Origin: Filobasidium wieringae
Taxonomy: Eukaryota > Basidiomycota > Tremellomycetes > Filobasidiales > Filobasidiaceae
Direction of reading: 5' to 3'
DNA length: 64,000 nucleotides
Assembly (NCBI GenBank): GCA_001600055.1
Contig: BCIV01000008.1
Span: 682,001-746,000 of the forward strand
Part shown: positions 45,100 through 59,827 of the stretch, in pieces
How positions within the stretch are numbered: the stretch's first letter is position 1
Layout of the letters: each line of letters begins with the position of its first letter
Notes under the pieces: model-generated
The model's database searches: none
Told to the model about the DNA's origin: nothing
What the model saw: only the letters and a program-made list of their open reading frames with translations
Made by a program: the position numbers and the translations under genes

Positions 45100-47366
45100 T
45101 CAAGCGGCAGCCTTGGCGGCCAACTTGGCCTTCTGCTCCTTCTTCTTCCTCTTCTCGATCGACATCCTCTTCTCCTCCAACTTGGCTTGCTGTAAATTTA
45201 AAAGAAATTACAAATCTCTATCAGTAAACTTGTACCGCGAATATCTGTCTGCATGGATAAAAACTCACCTCGGCCCGCTTCTCATCGTTAGAATACTTCA
45301 TCTTGGTGTACAACCTCTGTTTCTTCCCAGTCATCATGATCTTCCTCATATCCTCATCCTTGGCTGCCTGCTTCTTGCTAGCCTCCTTGTTAGCGGATAC
45401 AGTGGGGTTGGACTTGATGGCGAGCGCGAGCTGAGTCTTGAACTGTTCGGCCGATTGACCGAGGGATTCGGCCTCGAGTTCTGCTTGGTGCATCAAGGTG
45501 GGATCCGTTGGGTCTTGGGAAGCGGCAAGGAGTGCAGGAGGGAGTTGAGCGGGCTTGGTGCTCTTCTCCTCCTCGTCCTCCTCATCATCATTCTCTTCTA
45601 CTTCAACCGCGGCCTCCTTCTCCTCGCCCATCTCAACATCACCAGTCTCCTTCTCATCCAACTTGAACCAAGGTCGCTCGACCTCACCCTCACCGTCCCA
45701 AGGACTCAAATGGGGTGGGAGCGCACCACCTGGCTCGTACCCGCTTCCCTCTCCACTGGGCAAGATCTCCCTCCGGTTCGCACAATCGGCGACCCACTGA
45801 GGCTGAACCCAAACCCATTTCCTCTCGCCAGAGAGCTCCTTCATCTTGTTCTTTCCCATAGGTCGGTCGATGATCACGTGAGTGATCTTGTCCCCGGATG
45901 GGGAAGAGAGGGAGAGAGGGTCTTCACGGTCAGTGGTGGGTGCCAAATCAGTCACGACCTTTCCACCGAAAGCACGGATGATGAATTCCCACGTTCGGGA
46001 AGAAGTCTCTCTGGAGAGGTAGAAAGTGTAGGGGGAGAAGATTTGGAAAGGAGCGGAAGAGGAGGAAGGATCGGAGGATGTGGCCAAGAGGGAGGTGTAA
46101 GTGGGGAGAGGAGCGGATTGATCTTCATCGTTCTTGCTTGGGTGGTGAACGAATTCCTCTTCAGGCTCATCGTTCGTCTCGGCAACGTCTTCCATCTCCT
46201 GATCCTCTTCAGTCTCGCCGGAAGTTCCGGCCTTTTGAATCGACTTGATACTCTTCTTGACATCCTTCTTGGTGATCCTCTTTCCATCTGCCGTCTTGGC
46301 CTGCTCGGCTTCCCCATCCTTCTCCTCCTCCCTCTCGACCAATTTGAACTTTCCGACTCCCTCACCACGCTGATCAAGCTGAACGTCCATGGGGGGAGGG
46401 TAAACCAGGTTCTCATCCGTGTACAGTTTGTAAAGTACGAAAGAGGTCAAAGTTCGGTAGAGATCCAAAAAGGTGAGGAGGATTCGGAAATCGACGTCGG
46501 AAGGAACGTGTTGAGTGAACTCGTAAGGTTCCAACCATCGAACGGGGACGGTAGTTCCGGATTGACCGGAGGGGACTTCACATTCGTAGTAGATACCCTT
46601 GATGGAGAGGAAAACTCTTCGCAGGGCGTTCGTTCGGATAGCCCAGACCTGGTCATATCGATTTAACCGGGTCAGCTGGTTTCCGACTGACAGATCGACC
46701 TACAAGACTCACCTTCAATTCGTTCATCAACCTAGCACACTCGGCCGTCACCTCGACAGGAACCTCTGTCCTCCCTGGTACAGGATCCCTAGGCAGCCTC
46801 TCGAACAAACTCAACAAACTCAAAGGATCGTTCATCTCGCCCAACGCCGCCTTGAAAGTGGGATACCTCTCTTTGATCAGATGGTCCAATCTTGCATCAG
46901 GCTTCCTCGACTCTAATCCCTTGGCCAAAGCCCATTCCCCACGTCCGACAGCTTTCGCGAGCTTCTTGGCAAACGTTTTGTGTTGACGGAAAGTGTTGAG
47001 GAGGGGCTCGTGAAGGAGGTACATGATATCTTTGGAGTAGTAGAAGGATGCAGGGGCAGAAGAACCTTTGTTGGCCTTCTTTTTGTTGGTAGGTTCTCGA
47101 GGGTAGATTCCTAATCGGACGAACATCTCTTCAGTTACGTATTCGAGCTGTTAGCTAATTGGAATAATCTCACCTTTGAGGATACATAGTCGCCTGAAAT
47201 CACTCAGAGATATCTGTAGCTTCTTCAATGCTTGAGTTCTGGTGATGTAGTTTTTGGCACTGAACATGAGAAAGGGGTTAGACAGGTTGAGACTTTGATC
47301 AACATCGCCACATCGTTCTGCAGCTACTCACGCTCCGGCCTCGCCACGTCGCTTGATCTTGGCCAT
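45100..47366 (-). CDS. NOP7: Pescadillo homolog NOP7 (60S ribosome biogenesis)
   Basis: Minus strand, start 47366, stop 45102-45100. The first exon (47366-47332) encodes [12 protein letters not shown] and the last (45189-45100) a Lys-rich tail. The pescadillo N-terminal domain covers roughly the first 300 residues ([43 protein letters not shown]). A single BRCT domain follows, with [19 protein letters not shown] and [17 protein letters not shown]. After it come a Glu-rich stretch and a coiled, Lys-rich C-terminus. NOP7 works with Erb1 and Ytm1 (PeBoW) in the nucleolus to process 27S pre-rRNA. The acidic stretch between the two domains is typical for fungi. Confidence 0.95.
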
Positions 47367-49422
47367 TTTGATTTGATGTGCAAGTTGTGAGGTGGTATAA
47401 GAGTGGGACCTTCGGTCTGGATGTTTTCTGGCTGGAGAATCGAGAATTACGATTGAAACCCGTTCAAGTCGTTCAAAATTCAGAAATCTCAAGAAACCGC
47501 TATGCGGATCCAAAATCGAAAGAACGAGAACGCGTCACGTGAAAGATTTCGTCTTATCTAGTATCTCAGGACATCAGTACGGTATACAAGCTATACAAGT
47601 GTTTCGCCTTCTTCGCACAGCTCTAAATGATCAGACCCCGCTTGCTTAGTTTGTCGAACATGGACTACAAGTAATTATCTTTATCGGCCAACGGATGAAT
47701 TGTATTTAGTCAGATATCAGTCCTGATAACCACTAACTCCATCAGATAAGCTCCGATGTTTCAGGATGTCGAACGAAAAACTATATATCGAATGAGCAAC
47801 CCGAGCTCCGCAGAACAATTGGTTCCTGCGTCAATACTATTTCAACATGGTCTATTGAACCTGCGCACAGACCTCAGACAGCCCATGCCTACGCAGCTTG
47901 GTTTTGACTGTCTGAGCCCGTTCAGCGGTCTCCCACTGATACAGTCGTCTTTTGGTATGGTCCTTGCTTTCACACTCATGAGAATGGACCAAGCTTGACG
48001 CCCTTGTCGATCCTGCTTCAGCTCGTTGAATACTGACGATCGCCTTATATCATACGGGTCTCTCACAGATGAATTACTCCAAACTATAGGAATGCAGAGA
48101 TATACTACGCCATGACAACGGAAAACAATACAGAGCAAGTATGATGGCAACCAGGCAGGAACTGCGAACAACACGCTAAGAATCATTCGGCAAGGCTTGT
48201 GGTGGATCGGCCAAGGTAAATCCTCTCCACTCAGATCTCGCAATCCCCTCCTCGGCTAGATGCAATGCAATGCTCTCCAAACATCTATCAGAGTGCCCAA
48301 TTCGATATGGTCACACTATACTTGAACTCGTATAGCAGATACTAGATCCTCACAGCAACTGCACTGAAAGCGAATCATCGCGTTCTTTTAGAGTACTCTG
48401 CCCTCTTTTTACCCGATCCAGTACTCGGATGATTGTATAGACCTTAAAGAAGTGACTCTGCTGCTTTCCGGCAAGATGCCAGGCTTCAAGACTGCCAGAA
48501 AGTTTGGTATGGATCAGTTGTCGCTAAGATGGTTGCATGAAAAGGATGTATTAGACGTCTTCTAAAGTTGCCTCTTCGCTTAGCGTAACAGTTCTAGGAC
48601 TAGTCTGGTTTGAGGTACAATTTGATGTGATTTGATTTGATGAGTGTCAGAATAGGGGTAAAGACGATCGATGTTCGGAACCGGCTTTTACGCGGTGATC
48701 TCGCTTGGTACGTAGCAAACCACACTGGACCAACCATGACCCCATTGAGGCGTGTTGATACAGCGGGGTACAGTTGTTTCTACAAGAAACCCTTGTTTTA
48801 CGCGATAGGCAGAATATGGTGCGTCGATCACATCACGTATTCCCATCAGCGATCAAGACATGCCAGACACGCCGCCGAACACCGACACAATCACCGAACA
48901 ATAATAAACCAGATGCCCCTATCCCCTATACACCACTACCATCAGATCAAAGGCAGTTCGGAACCGATACATGTCTCAATGGTCTCCATCAAAGGACCCA
49001 GCCTGACCCTTTCTTGTTGTGGCACACATTCCAGAAGATAACGCTTGGCGTGCAGAACAGACCGGGTTCCTAGGCGGGTCTCGGTCTTGAATGATCAACG
49101 TGATGATCATCGAGCTTCTCTGGAACATCAATGCCGATTCTGTGCAAGAGATCTCCCAAGCAATGACTAGTCGATCAGATTCCTTTGGAGAGTGATCGAA
49201 TAGGGGTGCTTACGAGAGGCCTAGAGACCGCCGCCTTGACACGGGGATGGCGAACAAGTCTTGTTTTCATCAGTTGAAAACCTGAATTATATAACAAAGA
49301 AGTGTATGAGTATGACCCCCCTCTCTGCCCTCTTCATAGTTGCTCTCACACCTCGTAGCCGTTGCACCTTCCCTTAACCCCGAGCTACCTCGTTTGCTAT
49401 CTATCCGTACAACCTCAACCCA
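47367..49422. other. 2-kb region without a recognised gene
   Basis: This region lies between the start codons of NOP7 (minus) and the HypX-like gene (plus), so both promoters are here. Frames up to 134 codons exist (48637-49041, 48243-47842) but lack motifs and splice partners. A small gene or non-coding RNA cannot be excluded. Confidence 0.45.
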
Positions 49423-52400
49423 ATGCGTCTCCTACTGCTGCTGACTTCTCATAATTCCCTCTCACAACGTTTTACAACTATCTTGGATGATCTATCAAAT
49501 TATACTGGTCCAAACGACGGGTCCAAAGCCCTGCCTAATGAGCTGACTTATACTATTGAATATGCCATCTCCGAGGACGTGATCATCGCTGCCGTCGAGA
49601 AGGTCAAGCCTGACGTTATCATTGGGGCGTTTCTGACAAAGAAAGTCCCGAAAGAGGTCTGGAGCAAAGTGAGCATCATGAATCAAGGGGTTTTCTGTCG
49701 AAGCTGACGCGCTTGAATAGTATATGACCTTAATTTTGCATCCCGGCCCTCCTGGGGACGCGGGACCCTCGTAAGTTTCTTCTTGAAACTTCGTTGTATC
49801 CGTAACTTCTTATGGCTCACTCGTTTCTATTGAGTAGTGCGATCGACTGGGCTCTCATGGGAGACTCTGGTATCTACGAGGATGCTTCCGAAGCTTTACT
49901 CAAAGATTGTCTCGAACCCTCCAAAGATCGGAAGATCCGGGCGAAATGGGGCGTTACCTGTCTTCAAGCTGAAGAGAAATTTGTTCGTACTCTCTTCGCC
50001 AAGAGGCCTCACACGGTCTGACCTTTTGAGACTTAGGATGAGGGTCCGACTTGGGCTTTCGAAACCTTTGATATACCGGCTGGTATCACGAAGTCTGGGC
50101 TCTACCGTGGCCCCGTCACACAGGCCGCGTGCCTTTGTATGATAGAAGCGCTCTCAAGAATTCATCAAGCTTCTCTTAAAGAGTATCCAGAGCGACACTT
50201 CCTTGATAGGGATGTTGCACAGCGATATCCTCCTACCCTTAATCCTGGGCAAACTGCGGGTCAGATCACTGTCAGCGGGGCTGTCAACGATATCCTCAAT
50301 CCCCGTCATCGGCCATTACTCAAACCCTCTGAACGAGCCGTAGATCCTAAGATACATACAGCTGCTCAGTGCGCGACACTCGTTCGTGCTGGCGATTCTC
50401 AACCAGGTGTTCAAGTCAAATGGCTCGATTATGAGCACAACAGGAAAAGTATTTTCTTATACGATGCTTGGGTCGAGAACGGCATCATCCCGGAGGAGAT
50501 CTGTTCCGGTGGTTGGATCATGGCTGATATCGGTACAATCGCGGCAACCAGGGAAGGAGCGATTTTAGTCCGTGCTGTACCACATGAATCTGGAAACGGT
50601 GTCTGGATCACACACGCTCGGTTGCCAATGTCCAAGGAAAACAAGATTCTTCCACCAAAATTACCTGCAGTGGAGGCTATGCGCGCTGCCGGACTAGCTA
50701 AGCATCTGGTTGGGGTACCCGAATGGTCTCTTCCCTCGGACCTCAGAAAGGTCAACGGCCTAAACGGAGCTTCAACTCGGCAGCAAGTCTGGGTAGAAGT
50801 AGAAGCTCTTCCAGCTTCTAACAAGGGCAAAGCGCTTTACGTTTATTTCGATTTCTAGTGAGTATAAGCTCGGCCTACCGCCTTCTTTCTGCCCTAACCG
50901 GATTTGCCGCTTCGTACAGCAATGGCGTTTGTTCGACCTTCCAGTGCCGGTTGCTGTTGAAAGCGATAATACAAAGCGTCGAAGCCGATGATGACATCGT
51001 TGTTGTGTGTCTGATGGTGAGTAGTGGTCGTGCAGCTACGAAAACGACTTGCCGCTCAAACCTGTCGAATGACAGGGCTCCCGAAACTATTTCTCTAACG
51101 GAATCGCGCTGAACATCATCGAAGCCAGTCCGGATCCAGCTAAGGAGTCTTGGGACAACATCAACGCCATTGACGACATTGGTATGTCGAGACCTGCTGA
51201 CTAGCTTATGCAGATGTCGCTGAGTTGCTACCACATAGTGGAATACATTATGGGCGATTCGTCTCCTTTACCTATCAAGAAAGCCTCAAAGTTCATGCAG
51301 GGTCGCAAGACATTGACGGAAAGAGGCATCCTGACTGTTTCGGCCATTCAAGCCAACGCAGCGGCCGGCGGCCTTGCTCTCGCTACTTGCTGCGATATAA
51401 CCATGTGCTCTGCAAACGCTGTGCTGAACCCTCATTATCGAGGTGTCGGACTTTTTGGTTCCGAGTTTCATCGTTACCACTGGACTACGCGAATGGGAGA
51501 GGCGAAATGCCAGGAAACGATGAGCAAGATGTTGCCGATCAGTCCTCGTCATGCTCTCTCGCTTGGTCTAGTGGACAAGATCATTGGTAACCGAGAGAGT
51601 AGTCCCGATGAGATCGAAACGAGTATTAAGCAATACATCGGGCAGCTCTCCACAGCTCGTGCGGGCGAGATCTCCGTACATGGAACCGCTCCGTGGGTCC
51701 GCTCGCCTACTGGAGCCAGTCCCTTTGACTCCTTGATCAGTACCTTGGTGAAAGCCAAACGTCTGACACACCAGGCGTTCAAAGTCCCGCTGGTTTGGTA
51801 CAGAAACGAAGAGCTCAGCCAGATGCTTCTGGATTTCTACCACCCAGTGCGTTCGGATCGTTATCATACTCGTCGACGAGCTTTCGTCCGCAAGTTCCTC
51901 GGCAAGACGACTCCTCTTAGATTCGCCGAGCACAATCGTACCGGAATTGACGGAACCCTCAAGCTCGATCCCGAAGAAGAAGCCGAGTTCGATACAGCTC
52001 CTGGCTGGACGCGAGGTGAAGAATGGCGCTGGGCCGGACAGATGGTTCCTGAAGGTTTCCTCTCCCACAAAGGGTTGGTCGATCTGTCCGGTACGAAGCA
52101 ATCGGAGGAGCAAACGGAATACACCTCGTTGCCTCCCTCTGTCAAATCAAGAGATCCGGCACTTTCCCAAGTCTCTCCCTCGATCGTGGATCGACCTGGA
52201 ATCGCCTCGCCTGATCCTGTAACCGCAGCGATCGACCGTCAGAATGACCTATTGCAAGACGTTCTCAACATCCTCGCGGTCTCGAACTCAGGGATCCAGC
52301 CTGAAGGTCTCCCTAACAGGTCTTCCGAGCCGATCCCTCGCACACCAACCAGGTCTCGCCCATTGAGCTTCCAACCGGCCGCTGCGCTCGGAAACACTCC

Positions 52401-52761
52401 CCAGCCGCGTCACTCTTACGATCCCCACTCGACGATCAGGGGATGGAATTCATTCGTCAACGCTCAACGATCGCCCCCTGCCCCGGTCGAACATTCGGCC
52501 GATCCGAAGAACGCCTCGACCATCCGTTCGACCTTTAGCCGATTCATGTCCACCGCGAGGGGGAGGAAATCTCAGACGAACGTGTTCCAGACGATGAATC
52601 CTCCTCAACCGAATGAAGATCGCTCCGCGCGTGGTTCTTGCGAGACGACGGGTAGGAGTTCAGATCGTCCTTCTCAATCGATCAAGGGCAAGGATGTGCC
52701 GCCAATACTCTATCCGTGCTATTACCTGCCCGAAGAGGGTCGTGCAGCTCAAGGCCTCTAG
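49423..52761 (+). CDS. HypX/HoxX-like formyltransferase-crotonase fusion protein
   Basis: Seven exons give 995 aa: 49423-49668, 49721-49770, 49838-49982, 50037-50857, 50920-51016, 51076-51181 and 51239-52761. Residues 1-330 form a formyl-tetrahydrofolate transferase-like part: SHNSLSQR at the start, KPDVIIGAFL, LHPGPPGDAGPSAIDWAL and EGPTWAFETFDIP. A linker domain ends GAILVRA...HARLP. Residues ~420-650 are an enoyl-CoA hydratase (crotonase) fold: YFSNGIALNIIEASP, ESWDNINAIDD, an Ala/Gly loop AAAGGLALA and NPHYRGVGLFGSE. The YRNEELSQML helix closes the HypX-like part. This order is that of bacterial HypX, which moves a formyl group from formyl-THF to CoA and decarbonylates formyl-CoA to CO for [NiFe]-hydrogenase. 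About 230 disordered residues follow, absent from bacterial HypX. No targeting signal is evident. The role here is inferred only. Confidence 0.88.
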
Positions 52762-52775
52762 TGCAATGTCAGATA

Positions 52776-52832
52776 GTTCTCATACACGTAATCTGTTCTC
52801 ATATACTTAACCTCTTCTCATACACGTAACGT
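52776..52832. repeat. Three 19-bp tandem repeats just past the HypX-like stop
   Basis: Units 52776-52794, 52795-52813 and 52814-52832 share the pattern TTCTCATACACGTAACxT with few differences. They begin 15 nt after the stop codon, so they probably fall in the 3' UTR and may affect 3'-end formation. Confidence 0.8.
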
Positions 52833-53010
52833 CGGTTTCTCTTCCTGTAAATATGATTCGTTCTGGGCTGTATGTATGACTCCATGACTCCCGTCACGAT
52901 TCGGACAAACACGAAACCATTCATTCAATCTCATATCAAATGACGGAATCGATCGCACAACCATTCCCCTTTCATCCCAAACATTCCCATGCAGCTCAAC
53001 TGACGATCGA

Positions 53011-54437
53011 TTAGACGGAAGCGGAGGAGATGAAGAAGCTCTTGGAGACTGAATCGATGTACGTCGAGTGATCAGCATCGGCTCGTTCTTTGACCCATGT
53101 TTGATTAGATCGGGGACTTACTGGAAGAGTCGATAGGAGCGGGGGGCAACTTGTTCTCGGCAGGAACGGCAGAAGTATCCTGAGTGAACCCGGAAGAACC
53201 CTCGACGGTAGAGTTGGCACTGATCGTCGCGCGAAAAAGAGAAGAAAAAACCCATCAGTCCCTCATCCCATCACCACCTCGCTCGACCCAGGCGCGATCC
53301 ACTCACATGGACAACTCGTAACTGTCAGTCTTGGCGGGGGATTCACCACCGACGAGCTTCTTCCAAAACTCGTGAGTCTCGTGGATGATCTCGACGGCGT
53401 ACTTTTTGGACTTGGCCTCTCCGGAGAAAGCAAAGACGTTCTCGGGCTTTCCATCGGGGATCTTGTAGATCCTGAACCACTCGTCTGCAGAAATGACAAG
53501 GGCGATCGGGGGTTAATTTCGCGTTCTCCTCTGCTCGCTTGATCGAGTGCGGAGAGGGACTGGACTCACTGGTGGCCCTGATCAAACCGGGCAGGTGACG
53601 CTCGACGTCCTCGATATCGTTCAGACGAGGAGCGAGAGGGTCGTTGACGTCGATAACGATGATCTTCCAATCAGTCTCACCCTCATCGAGGAGAGCCATG
53701 ATTCCGAGGACCTTGACCTGCCTGCGCGCGCGGGAAGAGAAACTGTATGAGTAAAGTAAACCAGGACGAGCGGGAGGACGAACGGGGCACTGACTTGACT
53801 TGACCAGTGTACCCAACGGCCTCACCGATCTCACAAACATCGAGCGGGTCGTTATCTCCCTTGGCCTTGGTCTCTGCGTTCTCGACGCTAGGATCCTCCC
53901 AAGTCTGGGGGAAAGCACCGTAGTTCCAGATATACCCGTGGTGAGGGAAACAGTTTCGGACGAATCGGAGTTTACCCTTCTTGGTGTCCTGGAGGATAGG
54001 GTTGAAGGCTTCTTCCTTGGAGATCTCCATCTTGGCGTTGGTCCATCGGGGGACTTCGACGACCATGTTGAAGACGGTCTTGGATTCGTCGGCAAAGAGG
54101 GGGATGTCGCTGAGGGAGGGCGGGAAGTTGGGAGAGCGGCGTGAGTTTGAATGAGGAGCGAGTGGAGATGATGAAGAATAGGGGCTTACTGGAAGGGAGA
54201 GACGACCTTTCCATTCCTCTCGATGAAGACACGGTGCTCTATTTAACACATCTCTTCAGCTCAGATCGTCGGCGTGTTCCTATTCAAATAGACCCACCCA
54301 AAGTGTTAGGAGCCTAGAACGAGAGAACGGCGATCGATCAGCCCGACAGCTCAACGCATATCAAACCCGAAAACGACTCGAGAGAGTGCTACTTTGCTAC
54401 TTACACCGATGACTCGGGTACCGTATTCGGAAGACAT
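53011..54437 (-). CDS. IPP1: Inorganic pyrophosphatase, soluble family I
   Basis: Minus strand, start 54437, stop 53013-53011, about eight exons. The family I fold is clear: [45 protein letters not shown] and the metal-binding signature [11 protein letters not shown] (three active-site Asp), then [24 protein letters not shown] and [18 protein letters not shown]. The enzyme hydrolyses pyrophosphate with Mg2+ and pulls biosynthetic reactions forward in the cytosol. The C-terminal end, in a small last exon ([12 protein letters not shown]), is a little longer than in yeast. A cytosolic form is likely, since no presequence is seen. Confidence 0.96.
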
Positions 54438-55247
54438 GTTTATCGCGGACGTGTTCAAGTGACGTTGTACGATGGACAGTCTGTGTGAGGCTGTTGACAT
54501 GCAACGAGTGAAGAGAGCCAGGTTGATGGGGAGTGGGAGTGGGGTGGGCCGAGGGGAGAGAGGGAGAGAGGGAGTGGGAGGTGTGTGTGGTGGTGCTGGT
54601 GCGAGTGGTGTTCGCGGGTGATGAGGTGGATTTCAACATTTCCCACGGTAATCAACGCTGAAAACTGGTTTCAAGTGTTCGAAATGACGTGTCATTAATA
54701 TCGATCGTTCATCCCTTTTTCGCTTGTCAGCCGAAGGAACGGAAGTAAATCTTGGATGGAGAAGACCGAAACTGAGACAGAGAAGACTTCTCTCGGATCA
54801 AGAAAGAGCACATGTCGTTCGACCTGACTTGGACATCATTCGTACATCAACCAAACCAGCTGTGACTTCCAGAGAGCCATATCGTTCTACTACCGGGATG
54901 CACACGATTTATTCAAGCCTGATAAGCCCAACAACCGCTTGAAACGACCCGATATCGAGCGAGATAACGTCAACTTTTGTCAAGTGAACGGTTCATGCGA
55001 TAGTAATTATTATCGATTGTCCTCGCCATAATCATTCGAATCGCACTCTTTTACGAATCAAGGCTGGACCTCGCACCGCACTTTCAGTCGTCGCTTTCTC
55101 ATAGTACAGTGGGTTCGATTCGGGTCGAGAGCTGGAATACACTGGGAGACTCATCATTATCAGCACTGTAATCACGGCAACCGCAGCTCACATCCCCAAG
55201 TCTCTCGCTTCCACTTTCACCCTCTCACCTCTCCGGCCTGACCTGAG
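54438..55247. other. Divergent promoter region of IPP1 and the MFS permease
   Basis: These 810 nt lie between two start codons that face apart. No additional gene was recognised. CT-rich stretches just before the permease ATG (about 55190-55240) fit a fungal 5' leader. Confidence 0.45.
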
Positions 55248-57599
55248 ATGTCGCCTTGTCAAGATACGATCCAACCCATCCCGCCTTCCTCTCCCGTCTC
55301 TACCACCTCCCCAACCAGCCCAGCTTCACCTTCCAGCTCCAGCCTCAAACGGAGGAAATCGACCACTTCCAAGGAGATCGAGGAGTATCTCCCCCGGCTG
55401 AAGAGTGCGAGTGGGGAGGATGAGGTGGTGATGGGCATGGGGATGGGGGAGGTGGTGGAGATGACTTTGGAAGAGGATAACAGGGTTTTGAGGAAGATCG
55501 ATCTGGTCAGTCTTTCCTTTCCCTTTCCTTTATCGCCCTCGAAGCGCGGGGCGAGAAAGTCGTGAACTGATACGAGGTTTGGTCGGAACAGGTCTTGATG
55601 CCTCTCATGATGATGGCTTATACCTTGCAGTACATCGATAAATCCGCAATGTCCTACGCGGCCATCTTCACCTTCCGAGCCGGTCAGTCTTCCTCCCCCC
55701 TCAAGCTCATATCATGCTCACTCATCCCCTCTTCCTCACTTCTGTTTGACCTTGTCACGGCGATCAGATTGCAACCTCACAAATTCGGAATACCAATGGC
55801 TAGGCTCGGCCTACTATCTAGGTTACCTGATCTTTTCCCTCCCCAACGCCTACCTGTTGACGAAATGGAGGCTCAATCGGTACCTCGGAAGCTGTATCAT
55901 GTTATGGGGGATCAGTCTGGTCCTGATGAGCGTCCCGAGGAGTTTCGTAGGGCTCTGTGTGTTGAGGGTCGTACTGGGGATGAGCGAGGGGGTCGTCACC
56001 GTGAGTTCAGAGTCTTACGTGGCGGGTAAGCGGGGTAAGGTCTGATCCGATGATATTTTGCATCTGGATCAGCCCGGGTTTGTACTCCTCGTCAGTAGGT
56101 TTTATAAGAGGGAAGAGCAACCGCTTAGAGTGGGGATTTGGTATTGTTGCAACGCGAGTCGAGAATCCCTTTCCTCTCTTCCAGCTCACGTCGAAACTGA
56201 TCCGTCCCCCCCCCCTTCCCCTTCCTGTCTATTCGCCAAACAGGGTCTGGGATCACTTATCGGCGGTCTGATCTCATACGGGACTGGACATATCGACGCC
56301 GGTCCTCGCATCCCCAACTTCATCTGGATCTTCATCATCAATGGTCTCCTCACCATCATCGCGAGCACCATCTTCCTATGTTATTGTCCCGAACAGGCTC
56401 ATAGCGCTTGGTTCTTGAACGAAAGGGAGAGGACCGTCGCGAGGGAAAGAGTGAGGGGGAATATGAGCAGTTTGAAAGGGGCCGAATGGGTTTGGAACGA
56501 TATGTGGGAAGGGTTGTTGCCCTGGCGTGATCCGCAGGGTTGGTTACGTGAGTAGGCGCCCCCGATTACATTGCTCTTTTGAAGGAGGATTTCGAACCTG
56601 ACGCATGAACGTTTCGGGACGATCTATAGTTTTCCTGATCGTCATGGCTTATTGTATCCCGAACGGAGGTCTGGGTAACTTTCTTCACCTCATCTTGCAA
56701 TCCTACGGGTTCTCCTCCTTTGAGACCATCCTCGTCGGTCTACCCCAAGCGGCCGTTCAGGTCTTCTTCGCCCTGCTCGGAAGTTGGATGGCCAGACGGT
56801 TCAAAGGGTGGAGGATCTGGATCATGGTCAGTCCTTCAACGTTCTCTGGATGATCGTGACCGTCGGGATCTTACCGGACATCATTCCTAGATCCTCTTCG
56901 TCTTACCTTCCATCGTCGGAGTCGCCATCCAGTACGGAACGAGAAACACGGGAGCGCTCTTGTTCGGGTATTACATCCTACCCGCTTTCGTAGCCGGGAC
57001 AGGACAGGCCTTTGCGATGCCCGGAGCGAACGTGACGAGTTATACGTGAGTTCGATCGGACCAGAGACGATGTGGCGATGTTGATGCTGTGATCCTCGGA
57101 TTATAGCAAGAGGTGTACGACAGCGGCTATGGTCTACGTCGCTTACGCTGCTGGGAATATCATCGGGCCTCACTTGTAAGTCCTCACCAGCGCGAAAGGA
57201 CCTGTAGATGTGAGCTGATCCGATCTCACTGGATATACCACAGTTTCGATAGCTCGGAACATCCTCCTTATCGATCAGGCATGCTCGTCTGCATAATCTG
57301 CTTCTCTAGTTGTATCCCTATCGCTCTATTGTTGAGGTAAGTCGTGCCCATGCCCCAGAACCTCTCGCAAGGTGCTAAAACAAGGTGATTGGCAGATGGA
57401 GATACCTCACCGAGAACAAGAGGAGGGATCGGGTCATGGCTGCTACCGGTACGGCTCATGACCCAACAAAAGGGACCTTTGAAGATCAAACGGATTTGCA
57501 AAATATCGTATGCAAAACGTTTAAATCTCTGTCGTCCGTCCACTTTCGCCTACTGATCGGTTCGATTGCTTCACACAGAACTTCCGTTATCACTTGTAG
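55248..57599 (+). CDS. MFS permease, Dal5/anion:cation symporter family
   Basis: Eleven exons give 537 aa: 55248-55505, 55592-55682, 55768-56000, 56073-56153, 56244-56547, 56630-56826, 56891-57045, 57107-57175, 57244-57336, 57396-57507 and 57579-57599. The cytosolic N-terminus (about 85 residues) is Ser/Pro-rich. Around twelve spans follow. Family marks are LQYIDKSAMSYAAIF in span 1, SAYYLGYLIFSLPNAYLL, RVVLGMSEGVV, RVGIWYCCNG with GGLISYG, and the C-terminal NFRYHL typical of Dal5-like proteins. These permeases import organic anions such as allantoate, nicotinate, pantothenate or biotin precursors; the substrate cannot be chosen here. The intron at 56154-56243 starts GCGAGT. The last exon is 21 nt and encodes only that C-terminal motif. 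Confidence 0.9.
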
Positions 57600-57830
57600 G
57601 AGCGATCAAACATCTTACCGAATGAAGGAACGGAGGAAGGAACTAAAAGGAAAACATTGTATCCGACGGGACGAGTACCCCGCCACCAAACAAAATGAAA
57701 ACGATTGTAATTCCACCAGTGTTATAGGTGTGAACGATAGGACCGACCCAAGAAACCATCGACTTGTAATACAGCATTCAACCCAAACGTTCGAATCGTC
57801 GGCGTGAATAGATCTAAAATACATCATTGC

Positions 57831-59669
<1,839 letters not shown>

Positions 59670-59827
59670 TCTGAGCCTGGTCACTCAGTTGAGCTTGATC
59701 GCAGTCTCGAGCTGGTTAAACAGTGTAACCATGGGCAAGTTGCAAGCACGACCTCATTAGTTGTTCAGCTCCGATCACGTGACCGCGATACGAGATGATG
59801 TTTGTGAGATTCGTTTCATCGTATCGT

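Noticed and set aside
44969..46666. 565-codon plus-strand frame
   Set aside because: It is long but exactly antisense to the NOP7 exons, whose protein is unmistakable. The biased codons of the acidic region keep the other strand open.
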